Part shown: piece by piece, positions 40,328-47,151 of the stretch
Numbering within the stretch: position 1 is the first letter of the stretch
Layout of the letters: each line of letters begins with the position of its first letter
DNA from: an uncultured bacterium
Lineage (GTDB): Bacteria > Cyanobacteriota > Vampirovibrionia > Gastranaerophilales > Gastranaerophilaceae
Assembly: GCA_949293185.1 (NCBI GenBank)
Contig: CASFCQ010000005.1
Coordinates: forward strand, 1-47,151
Direction of reading: 5' to 3'
Length of the DNA stretch: 47,151 bases
Translations under genes and position numbers: made by a program
Notes under the pieces: generated by a model
Databases searched by the model: none
The model's input: only the letters and a program-made list of their open reading frames with translations
What the model was told of the DNA's origin: nothing

Positions 40328-41521
40328 TTATTTTATCAGCCAGTCCAAAGCATAAATCTGTTTAATTCCGTTATGAGACACATTCGGTATATTATCCATC
40401 GTTATTAGATATTTAGCGTTATGGTCTTTTATTTTGTAAAGAGGTTCTAATTCCCTGTCTAAAGTATTTTTATCCATAACAGTTTGGGCTATCTGATAGT
40501 ATTCTGTTTCTCCGTTTTTTTCTGCAACAAAATCCACTTCCAGTGTTCCTATCCTGCCTATAAAAACTTTATAACCGCGGCGTAAAAGCTCTAAATAAAC
40601 AATATTTTCTAATATGTGCCCCATATCAACATATTTTGAACCTAAAAGAAAATATCTCAACCCCGTATCAGCAATATAATATTTTTCCAGCGTTTCCAAA
40701 TACTGTTTGCCTTTGATATCATATCTGCCTGCTTTATACAGAATAAAACTATCGACAAGTGCCGAAATATAATTCTCTACAGTGTGATTTGATATTTTTC
40801 TACCTTTAGATGTCATTGTGTCACTGATTTTTTTAGGAGTAGTTATATTCCCGATATTGTCAAAAAGAAATTTAATAATGCTTTCTAAAGCAGAAACATC
40901 TGATATTTTTTTGCGGGTGACAACATCTTTTAATATAACTGTATTATAAATACCGCTTAAATAATCTCTAATTTGTTCTTTGTTATCGTCCAGTTTGGTT
41001 ATATAAGGAAAAGAACTGTTTTCTATGTATTGCCTGTATAGTGCAGACAAATCTTGCTGTTGAGGAAACGCTGACAAGTACTCTTTAAACGATAACGGAA
41101 GCATTTCAATTTCTATATAACGTCCGGACAGTAACGTAGCCAGCTCCCCCGACATAAAGTAAGCGTTAGAGCCTGTGATATACAAATCGACATTATCCAT
41201 TATATATAATCCGTCAATTGCTTTTTGATATTCGGGTACATTTTGTATTTCATCAAGAAATATATAATTCTTAGTGTTTTTTACTAATTTATTTTTTAAA
41301 AATTTATAAAGTTCTTTGTAATCTTTTAAATTGTCATAATCAGGATTTTCGAAATTTATTGTTATTATTTGTTCTGGTTTAATTCCATTTTCTAACAAGT
41401 AATTTTGAAAAATTTTTAACAAAGTTGATTTTCCGCATCTGCGGATTCCTGTTATTACTTTAATGAGTTGTTTATCTTTAAAACCAATAAGTTTTTGTAA
41501 GTATATATCGCGTTCTATCAT
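40328..41521 (-). CDS. AAA ATPase with C-terminal DUF4143 domain
   Basis: A 397-residue ATPase of the AAA_14/DUF4143 type. Walker A is GIRRCGKST (25-33), Walker B IFLDEIQNV (Asp90, Glu91), and the sensor strand is LYITGSNAYFMSGELATLLSGRYIEI. The C-terminal DUF4143 domain has EKYYIADTGLRYF, ENIVYLELLRRGYKVFIG and EVDFVAEKNGETEYYQI, the last a nuclease-like D-x-E-x-K-like strand with Glu-Val-Asp. These proteins are common in gut bacteria, appear in variable copy and are of unproven role (some linked to defence or plasticity). A near-leaderless promoter and twin palindromes lie upstream. It sits between perfect direct repeats. Confidence 0.9.
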   Translation of the reverse strand: MIERDIYLQKLIGFKDKQLIKVITGIRRCGKSTLLKIFQNYLLENGIKPEQIITINFENPDYDNLKDYKELYKFLKNKLVKNTKNYIFLDEIQNVPEYQKAIDGLYIMDNVDLYITGSNAYFMSGELATLLSGRYIEIEMLPLSFKEYLSAFPQQQDLSALYRQYIENSSFPYITKLDDNKEQIRDYLSGIYNTVILKDVVTRKKISDVSALESIIKFLFDNIGNITTPKKISDTMTSKGRKISNHTVENYISALVDSFILYKAGRYDIKGKQYLETLEKYYIADTGLRYFLLGSKYVDMGHILENIVYLELLRRGYKVFIGRIGTLEVDFVAEKNGETEYYQIAQTVMDKNTLDRELEPLYKIKDHNAKYLITMDNIPNVSHNGIKQIYALDWLIK

Positions 41522-41538
41522 TTGATACCTCTATATTT

Positions 41539-41567
41539 ATTATACAAAACAATTATGACAATTTCAA
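41539..41567 (-). promoter_or_regulatory. Strong promoter of the ATPase gene
   Basis: On the minus strand TTGAAA (41567-41562), a 17-nt spacer and TATAAT (41544-41539). The transcript would begin about 10 nt before the ATG at 41521, giving a very short leader with GAGG. Confidence 0.7.
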
Positions 41568-41633
41568 GTTTTTGGAATTGAAGTTCCAAAAAACTTAAAA
41601 ATTAATAACTTATGGAATTATGATTCCATAAGT
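41566..41633. promoter_or_regulatory. Two related palindromes upstream of the ATPase promoter
   Basis: Palindrome 1 is AAGTTTTTGGAA (41566-41577) with TTCCAAAAAACTT (41584-41596), one base unequal. Palindrome 2 is ACTTATGGAA (41608-41617) with TTCCATAAGT (41624-41633), perfect 10-bp arms and a 6-nt loop. The cores GGAATTgaAGTTCC and GGAATTATGATTCC are related and 40 bp apart. Palindrome 1 touches the -35 hexamer. Confidence 0.65.
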
Positions 41634-41641
41634 TTGGTTAC

Positions 41642-41666
41642 GCAAAAAAATACAAGAAAATCAATT
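41642..41666. repeat. 25-bp direct repeat, right copy
   Basis: The second copy of the repeat at 40280-40304, 28 nt beyond the end of the XRE gene and just outside the ATPase palindromes. Confidence 0.85.
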
Positions 41667-41693
41667 GCCGTAACTTACCCGGAACACAAAAGA

Positions 41694-42023
41694 TTATTTA
41701 ACGTATTCTTTAAAGCTTTTTACTATTTTATAAATAAACTCTATTTCTTTATTTGCCGCTTTATTCAGGTAATCAGTAATCTCCGATATAAGTTTTTCCC
41801 TTTGTGAAAAATGGTTGTAATCAAAAAGGTCTTTTACCTCAATATTGAGCACTTCTGCTATTTTATACAAATTTTTTGTCTGAGGAAAATGCGACCCGTT
41901 TTCCATTTTGCAGAGGTTTTGTGTATCCATCCCTATTTTTTCCGCAAGCTGCTCTTGAGTCAACCCCTGACTTTTTCTCAATTCTTTAAGCCTTTTGCCA
42001 AAATTTTTTTTGAGTGAATCCAT
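41694..42023 (-). CDS. XRE-family transcriptional regulator
   Basis: A 109-residue protein: an HTH_3 domain in the first 65 residues (RLKELRKSQGLTQEQLAEKIG, then TQNLCKMENGSHFPQTKNLYKIAEVLN) and a helical C-terminal part (80-109) for oligomerisation. Same strand as the ATPase gene, 172 bp upstream, and divergent to the SGNH/MBOAT genes, with palindromes on both sides. It may control either. SD GGAGGCAAGTA is strong. Confidence 0.93.
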   Translation of the reverse strand: MDSLKKNFGKRLKELRKSQGLTQEQLAEKIGMDTQNLCKMENGSHFPQTKNLYKIAEVLNIEVKDLFDYNHFSQREKLISEITDYLNKAANKEIEFIYKIVKSFKEYVK

Positions 42024-42092
42024 TACTTGCCTCCATAAATAGGATAGCTGTTAAGCTTTTTAACTATAAGGACAAATAGTGACAAGTTTTAT

Positions 42093-42140
42093 TGACAAAA
42101 TAGATGTATTATGACATGTATTGAGTAATAATCTGTCATA
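42093..42140 (+). promoter_or_regulatory. Promoter and inverted repeat upstream of the SGNH genes
   Basis: TTGACA (42093-42098), an 18-nt spacer and TGTATT (42117-42122) give a fair promoter. TATGACA (42110-42116) and TGTCATA (42134-42140) form a 7-bp perfect inverted repeat over the -10 and start site. GACA words recur at 42071, 42081, 42094 and 42113, between the XRE gene and the first SGNH gene. Confidence 0.4.
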
Positions 42141-42183
42141 TTTTATCAACACAAGCTCAAAAATTGTATTGGAACAGGCAATA

Positions 42184-43284
42184 GTGAATAACAAAAACTA
42201 CAACATTAAATTTTTTACAATATTTTTGATATTAGTTTTTTGTATTATAGGGCTGAATTATATTGTCAATCCTTACAATATATTCAATAATTCATATCTG
42301 CCGTTTGAACTTTTAAAGCCGGAAGCCACAATACAAGAGCGTTATACAAAATTTATTGCGCTCAAGTTAAACAGAAAACAAATTGATACTGTTTTTCTCG
42401 GCACATCTCGTGTTGATTATGCGTTTCAGAAAAAATATTATAATCAAATTACAGGCAAAACAGCGGAAAATCTTGCAGTAGGCGGGCTGTTTATTAACGA
42501 ATACATTGACATTCTGGACGAGATATTGTTAATACACCCCGAGGTTAAAAATGTATATCTGGGTTTGGATTTTGCGACTTTTAGCAAAAACCAACAGGAC
42601 AATAATCAAAAAACAAGATACAAAATATCCAAAACCCCTAATATTACACCGAATGAACTCGGCTTTTCCATCCTTTCTTTAAAATCAACAGGTGACAGCA
42701 TCTGGACTATTATAAAAAACTTGCTGGGTATTGAATCCAGAATGTTCTACAATGACGGCACAAAACATGTGTATCACAACAAAGATATAGAAAAAAGTTT
42801 CAACAAATCTTTTAGGGAATACCAAAGAAAATATCAGGATTATGAGCTTAATCCGCAGGCTTTTGACACAATACAAAAACTTATTCAAACCTGTCAAACC
42901 AGAAACATAAACCTTGTTATATTCATCATGCCTACGCATATTACCGACCAATATTTAATTTACCGAACAGGACATTGGAAAGATTTTACAAAATGGAAAA
43001 AGACATTAACCAAAATCGCACCAATATATGATTTTCAATACCCGCATGTTTATCACTGTGAAGATATCAATCCTAATATAATTTACTTTTTTGAATCTTC
43101 TCACCCCACATATATTCTGGGTGACAAAATAATAGATTCTCTACTGGGGAAAGATACAAAATACAGACGCATCTTAAACAAAAATAATGTTGACGTTTTA
43201 CTTGAAAAAGACAAAGCCAATCTTTTGGAATATATGGAAAAAAACAAGGGTTTAAAACAATGGATAGACGAAAAAGTAAAATAA
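42184..43284 (+). CDS. SGNH-like membrane-anchored protein, paralogue A
   Basis: About 366 residues. I start at GTG 42184 (SD GGAACAGG, 5 nt) instead of TTG 42121; this gives a length like paralogue B (369). An N-terminal helix (about 10-27, FFTIFLILVFCIIGLNYIV) is followed by NPYNIF. DTVFLGTSRVDYAF (about 68-81) has the SGNH block I G-T-S, and NVYLGLDFATFS parallels the second strand. The C-terminal ESSHPTYILGDK resembles the DxxH block with E in place of D. Such proteins work with MBOAT acyltransferases (as in DltD or AlgX/AlgJ) in O-acylation of surface glycans. Overlaps the next gene by 25 nt. Confidence 0.65.
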   Translation: MNNKNYNIKFFTIFLILVFCIIGLNYIVNPYNIFNNSYLPFELLKPEATIQERYTKFIALKLNRKQIDTVFLGTSRVDYAFQKKYYNQITGKTAENLAVGGLFINEYIDILDEILLIHPEVKNVYLGLDFATFSKNQQDNNQKTRYKISKTPNITPNELGFSILSLKSTGDSIWTIIKNLLGIESRMFYNDGTKHVYHNKDIEKSFNKSFREYQRKYQDYELNPQAFDTIQKLIQTCQTRNINLVIFIMPTHITDQYLIYRTGHWKDFTKWKKTLTKIAPIYDFQYPHVYHCEDINPNIIYFFESSHPTYILGDKIIDSLLGKDTKYRRILNKNNVDVLLEKDKANLLEYMEKNKGLKQWIDEKVK

Positions 43285-44369
43285 AATTTTATAATTGTTT
43301 TATTGTTCTTTCTTGTGTTGTATTTGTTGCAATGGCTGCTGTAATAAATTTTACGGTTGATCCGTATAATATATTTAGAACTTTTAAAATTAAAAGATTT
43401 AATATAATTAAACCCTGCGAAACAAAACAGGAACGTATCACCAAAATACCGCAGTTAAAACTATACAAAAAACAAATAGATGCTATTTATGTCGGGAGTT
43501 CAAAAACAAACTGGTGGCTAAATCCCGATTATCACTCCAAACTTTCAGGAAAAAACATTTATTCAATGGCGCTTAGTTCTTCCAGCCTGCCTGAAAGTAT
43601 TGTGATGGCTAAAAACAGCATATTTTTACATCCGGAAATAAATACGATTTATTTTGGGGTGGATTTTTTCTCTTTTACCGAAGGGTATTATGACACTGCT
43701 TTAGATGTAGAATTAATCAAAGAAAAAAATCTTACAAAAAATGAAATACTCCCTCTTTTTATATCATTAGATACGCTCAACTATAGTATACAAACTGTTG
43801 TTAACAATATAAAATACGAACCTGCATTACCTTCCGGCGCTGGTGTGTGCAAAGTCAACAATCCAAAAGCTGAATACTATTTTAAACAGACAATAAAAAA
43901 ATATACAAAAGAATATTATTCAAATTACAAACTGAATAAAGATGCTTTTATTGCACTAAAAGATTTTAATGAATATGCAAAAAGCAAAAATGTAAAAGTT
44001 ATATTTTTTGTAACTCCTTCACACGTCGCTGATTTGATTAATATTTATCAGAACAATCAATGGGAGAAGTACAAGACTTTAAAAAAAGAACTTGCAAATT
44101 TATTTGATTATTATGATTTGTCATCAATTACAAAATACAATACGGAATCAATAAATCCGGATATTAAATATTTTAGGGACGCAGTACATGCCACCTGTCT
44201 GCTTGGTGAAAAGTTGGCATTTAATTTCTATATAAACCCTAATGACAGCGCAGTTTTAATTACTAAAAACAATGTGAATGACTACCTGCAAAAAGAAGAT
44301 TTGAAGCTGCAAAACTACATAAAAAATCATCAAAAAACAGTACAACAAATTGAGGAGTGGATAAAATAA
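43260..44369 (+). CDS. SGNH-like membrane-anchored protein, paralogue B
   Basis: A 369-residue tandem paralogue. An N-terminal helix (about 11-28) precedes FTVDPYNIFR. DAIYVGSSKTNWWLNPDYHS (about 74-93) carries G-S-S, and NTIYFGVDFFSFTEGYYD follows. The C-terminal DAVHATCLLGEK has an intact DxxH. It keeps the catalytic-looking residues better than copy A. The SD is AAGGG. Its stop overlaps the MBOAT start (TAATG). Two SGNH partners for one MBOAT would be unusual. Confidence 0.68.
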   Translation: MDRRKSKIKFYNCFIVLSCVVFVAMAAVINFTVDPYNIFRTFKIKRFNIIKPCETKQERITKIPQLKLYKKQIDAIYVGSSKTNWWLNPDYHSKLSGKNIYSMALSSSSLPESIVMAKNSIFLHPEINTIYFGVDFFSFTEGYYDTALDVELIKEKNLTKNEILPLFISLDTLNYSIQTVVNNIKYEPALPSGAGVCKVNNPKAEYYFKQTIKKYTKEYYSNYKLNKDAFIALKDFNEYAKSKNVKVIFFVTPSHVADLINIYQNNQWEKYKTLKKELANLFDYYDLSSITKYNTESINPDIKYFRDAVHATCLLGEKLAFNFYINPNDSAVLITKNNVNDYLQKEDLKLQNYIKNHQKTVQQIEEWIK

Positions 44370-45787
44370 TGCTTTTTAATTCATTAGAATTTTTATTTAT
44401 TTTCTTACCTGTTACATTTTTTGTATATTTCTTTCTAAATAAAAAAAGACTTATTACAGTTGCAACCGGCTGGCTTGTTCTGGCATCACTTGCGTTTTAT
44501 TCCTACTGGAACATAAAGTATTTACCGTTAATTTTAGCATCAATGGTATTTAATTACTGCGTAGGTTATACATTATCACACAGAACAAATTTAAGACTCA
44601 ATCGCAAAGCTGTTTTAATATTCGGTATAATCGGCAATGTTTCTCTACTGTGTTACTACAAATATTTTGATTTTTTAATAAATAACATAAATACGGTATT
44701 ACATACAGGTTTTGACACACTAAAAATAGCGTTGCCTCTTGGCATAAGCTTTTTTACCTTTACACAGATTGCATATCTTGTTGATGCATATAAAAAAGAA
44801 GTAAAAGAATACGACTTTTTGAACTATTCATTGTTTGTCACATTTTTTCCACACCTGATAGCCGGCCCTATATTGCATCACAGTGAAATGATGCCTCAAT
44901 TTGCAAACCTCAGAAAAAAAATAATAAATCATAAAAATATTTCGATAGGCTTATTTTTACTGGCTGTAGGGTTATTTAAAAAAGTAATTATTGCAGACAA
45001 TCTGTCACCCGTTGTTCAGGATTTGTTCGATGTTATACCGGTGCTCGATTTTTGGGAAGCCTGGAGTGCAAGTCTGTCTTACACTTTTCAACTGTATTTT
45101 GATTTTTCCGGCTACTGTGATATGGCGCTTGGTATCGGTTATTTGTTTAACATAGTGCTGCCGATAAACTTTAACTCACCTTACAAATCAGACAGTATAC
45201 AAGATTTTTGGCGCAGATGGCATATTACATTATCACGCTTTTTAAAAAATTATATTTATATTCCCCTAGGCGGAAACAGAACAGAAGAATGGAAAACCTA
45301 CCGCAATCTGTTTTTAACCTTTTTAATAGGCGGAATCTGGCACGGTGCTAACTGGACTTTCATTATGTGGGGTATTTTGCATGGATGCTGCATTTGTTTA
45401 CACCGGTTTTGGAAAAAATTCAACATAAAAATCAACCAATATATTGCTATTGTGCTAACTTTTATGTTTATTAACATTGCCTGGGTATTTTTCCGTTCAT
45501 CATCAATTCATAGGGCTTTTGATATTTTAAAATCTATGCTTGGATTAAACGGAATAAATCCTCTCATTATAAACAAGCTCCGTTTTTCTTTTGAATCAGG
45601 CAGTATAAAATTAAGTATGATATTGCTGATTTCTTGCTTTATTCTTGCATTTTTCTGCAAAAATTCCATGGAATTTGTAAAAACATTTAAACCCAATAAG
45701 ATTTATTTTATAGTAACTCTCATTTTTATGCTGATATCAGTATTGTCGATAAACAAAGTTTCAGAATTTTTATATTTTCAATTTTAA
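44369..45787 (+). CDS. MBOAT-family O-acyltransferase (AlgI/PatA-like)
   Basis: A 472-residue polytopic protein of the membrane-bound O-acyltransferase family. MLFNSLEFLFIFLPVTFFVYF is the typical start, and YYKYFDF, LPLGISFFTFTQIAYLVD and FFPHLIAGPI are AlgI-type. PINFNSPYKSDSIQDFWRRWHITLSRF and GGIWHGANWTFIMWGILHG (His325 catalytic) complete the active site. It transfers acyl groups, often acetyl, across the membrane to surface polysaccharides. The ATG at 44369 with GAGGAG 10 nt before it is chosen over GTG 44357. The TAATG overlap couples it to the SGNH pair. Confidence 0.95.
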   Translation: MLFNSLEFLFIFLPVTFFVYFFLNKKRLITVATGWLVLASLAFYSYWNIKYLPLILASMVFNYCVGYTLSHRTNLRLNRKAVLIFGIIGNVSLLCYYKYFDFLINNINTVLHTGFDTLKIALPLGISFFTFTQIAYLVDAYKKEVKEYDFLNYSLFVTFFPHLIAGPILHHSEMMPQFANLRKKIINHKNISIGLFLLAVGLFKKVIIADNLSPVVQDLFDVIPVLDFWEAWSASLSYTFQLYFDFSGYCDMALGIGYLFNIVLPINFNSPYKSDSIQDFWRRWHITLSRFLKNYIYIPLGGNRTEEWKTYRNLFLTFLIGGIWHGANWTFIMWGILHGCCICLHRFWKKFNIKINQYIAIVLTFMFINIAWVFFRSSSIHRAFDILKSMLGLNGINPLIINKLRFSFESGSIKLSMILLISCFILAFFCKNSMEFVKTFKPNKIYFIVTLIFMLISVLSINKVSEFLYFQF

Positions 45788-45876
45788 AAAATTTAATATC
45801 TGATATTTTTGGTGGATTACATTATTTGAAAAAAGACTAATATTAATATATCAGCTAAAATGGAGTTTTTATAAAT

Positions 45877-46074
45877 ATGGTAAAATTGATTGTTTTTATT
45901 ATAATTGCAGCTATATTGTGGATAGGATACACAAACTGGGGCAAACCTCTTAATATTGATAATGCTGTAAAAAGCGGCACTTCTTCCATCAAAACAGAAA
46001 AAAGTATAGACAGAGTAATCAACTCACGAGAAAATACAGCAAAAGATAACAAGGAAATGCTGGATAAGATGTAA
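45877..46074 (+). CDS. Small single-helix membrane protein
   Basis: A 65-residue protein with one N-terminal helix (about 3-19, KLIVFIIIAAILWIGYTNWG) and a charged tail with Lys/Asp-rich heptad-like residues. No function recognised. SD GGAG lies 11 nt before the ATG. It converges on prmA with an 18-nt gap. Confidence 0.5.
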   Translation: MVKLIVFIIIAAILWIGYTNWGKPLNIDNAVKSGTSSIKTEKSIDRVINSRENTAKDNKEMLDKM

Positions 46075-46092
46075 TATTTTAAAACTACATTT

Positions 46093-47016
46093 TTAGCTTG
46101 CAGCAGACTTTTGTACAACTATAGCTATCCACTGATCCTGCTGCATAATTTCTACAACCTTAAGGTCGTGTTCCTTAACAGAATCCAGCACGATTTGTTT
46201 TTTCTCGTCAAGAATGCCGCTCATAACCATATAGGAAAGCGGCTTCATTATATTTTTCAAATCACCCATAATCTCAGCAAGAATGTTGTGTAAAATATTT
46301 GCACAAACAAAGTCATACTGTTGTGTAAGCATATCTGCCGTAGCATGCCAAAAATCGATTTTATTAAAGACTCCGTTTATCTGTGCATTATCCTTTGCAA
46401 CATCAATAACCGAAGGGTCGTTATCAACAGCAATTGCATGAGTTGCGCCGAATTTTATTGCAGTAATAGCAAGAATTCCCGAGCCCGTCCCTATATCAGC
46501 AACTTCATCGCCTTTTTTAAGATATTTTTCAATAGCCTGTATACAAAGCTGGGTTGTAGCGTGAGTTCCTGTGCCAAAAGCAGAACCGGGGTCAAGAGTA
46601 ATAAGAACCTCGTCATCTTTTTTGGCGCATTCTTCCCAGGAAGGGCATATGACCACATGCTCGGATGCCTTTGTTGGTTTCCAGTGTTCTTTCCACTTTT
46701 TAGACCAATCCTGATTAATTATTTTTTTAGCAGAAACGCTCCACTCCCCTAATTCTTCATCAGTGAAGCCTTCTTCTTTTAATTCTTCTTTTGCATGGTC
46801 AAAAACTTTTTGAATTTCTGCAACCGAAAAATCGTCTTCTTCATATTTTATGTAGCCTTTAGCAATATTATTTGTTGTTTCAATAAGTTCAAGGTCTTTG
46901 TATTTTTCTTCTGCTTGAACTACACCTTCGCATTCAAAACGTTCAAAGAAAATTTCTGTCACAAGTTCAATTGCACATGGGTTAATTTTTACGGAAACTT
47001 CAAAATAGTCTTTCAA
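46093..47016 (-). CDS. prmA: Ribosomal protein L11 methyltransferase PrmA
   Basis: A 307-residue methyltransferase. The N-terminal domain (about 1-115) ends with the W-SKKWKEHWKP signature. TLDPGSAFGTGTHATTQLC (about 141-159) is the PrmA fingerprint. AdoMet motif I is VADIGTGSGILAI (about 172-184), then AVDNDPSVIDVAKDNA and FVCANILHNIL, where the NPPY-like site reads ANIL. It trimethylates L11. The start is TTG with AAAGGAG 7 nt upstream. Confidence 0.96.
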   Translation of the reverse strand: MKDYFEVSVKINPCAIELVTEIFFERFECEGVVQAEEKYKDLELIETTNNIAKGYIKYEEDDFSVAEIQKVFDHAKEELKEEGFTDEELGEWSVSAKKIINQDWSKKWKEHWKPTKASEHVVICPSWEECAKKDDEVLITLDPGSAFGTGTHATTQLCIQAIEKYLKKGDEVADIGTGSGILAITAIKFGATHAIAVDNDPSVIDVAKDNAQINGVFNKIDFWHATADMLTQQYDFVCANILHNILAEIMGDLKNIMKPLSYMVMSGILDEKKQIVLDSVKEHDLKVVEIMQQDQWIAIVVQKSAAS

Positions 47017-47028
47017 TATATTGCTCCT

Positions 47029-47151
47029 TTAAGCCTTTACACGGCTTACGCTTTTTTCCGCCTGTCGAATCAAAGATTCGTTCGTTTCGTTAACTGCGTT
47101 AACTTCACAACGGCGGCTTTTGATTGTCCGGCTTTTCGGTCTTTCACTTCT
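47029..47151 (-). CDS. Partial ORF ahead of prmA (3' end only)
   Basis: Forty in-frame codons run from the right edge to a TAA at 47029-47031 that sits in the prmA SD, which fits operon coupling. Its peptide is Arg/Lys/Ser-rich (for example EVNAVNETNESLIRQAEKSV) and not recognised. The DNA here is GC-richer and hairpin-rich (GTTAAC-TGC-GTTAAC; CGAATC-AAA-GATTCG), more like the noncoding stretches at 25147 and 28860. It may be spurious. Confidence 0.25.
   Translation of the reverse strand, partial: RSERPKSRTIKSRRCEVNAVNETNESLIRQAEKSVSRVKA

Noticed and set aside
1-47151. CRISPR array, transposase, prophage or restriction-modification genes
   Set aside because: No regularly spaced repeats and no integrase, transposase, capsid, Cas or methylase motifs were seen (PrmA is a protein methyltransferase).

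Overview
The window is AT-rich bacterial chromosome with short intergenic gaps, clear Shine-Dalgarno (SD) sequences (AAGGAG type), many convergent gene ends and U-tailed hairpin terminators. Gene content (tuf, der, dnaA, tpiA, plsY, prmA, a primary-type sigma factor, an ADP-forming acyl-CoA synthetase, a GH57 glycosidase, hsp20) is that of an anaerobic fermenting gut bacterium. Many lineage-restricted proteins carry an N-terminal P-x-F-x-G/A-like motif. Together these features resemble Gastranaerophilales (Vampirovibrionia/Melainabacteria, non-photosynthetic relatives of cyanobacteria). That assignment is my inference from recall of such proteins, about 70 percent sure. I see no transposase, prophage, plasmid or CRISPR array.

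Layout. 1-834: the 5' part of a CNNM/CorC-type membrane protein gene and a small cupin. 947-6207: an unusual block of two large proteins with related phosphoribosyltransferase-like (PRTase-like) C-terminal domains, converging on each other, with a duplicated NADAR-like protein and a kinase-like protein between them. 6318-9033: a secreted Cys-rich repeat protein and a GH57 enzyme. 9296-13530: der, a kinase-like protein, plsY and a malic enzyme with an internal insertion. 13527-16010: a proline-rich membrane-anchored protein, dnaA and a STAS-like protein. 16178-20903: two tandem GT-C-like membrane glycosyltransferase paralogues, then two tandem thymidylate-kinase-like paralogues. 21152-25088: ADP-forming acyl-CoA synthetase, a DedA protein and a helical unknown. 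25272-29841: tuf with a palindrome-rich leader, a coiled-coil protein, a zinc-ribbon protein, tpiA, hsp20 and a TM1266-like ACT protein. 29831-31803: two coupled lineage-specific membrane proteins. 32109-35402: an operon of a 2-hydroxyacyl-CoA dehydratase-related protein, two overlapping WYL-type regulators and YraN. 35413-39150: a small protein, a possible structured RNA with a tiny ORF, a sigma-70 factor, a coiled-coil protein, a CCA/poly(A) polymerase and tRNA-Gly(GCC). 39361-45787 looks accessory: an EamA transporter, an AAA/DUF4143 ATPase bracketed by 25-bp perfect direct repeats, an XRE regulator, and a surface O-acylation module of two SGNH-like proteins plus an MBOAT acyltransferase. 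45877-47151: a small membrane protein, prmA and the end of one more possible ORF.

How the genes may work together. The block most likely to hold something new is 947-6207, where PRTase-like and NADAR-like folds, both associated with ribosyl N-glycosidic chemistry, sit in a convergent pair of transcription units. The second candidate is the ATPase cassette at 40305-41666, whose direct repeats and twin promoter palindromes suggest an inserted, separately regulated unit. A recurring theme is adjacent paralogue pairs (GT-C, thymidylate-kinase-like, WYL, SGNH), with the two PRTase-like genes as a nearby fifth pair. All functions are assigned by reading translated motifs; no database search was possible.
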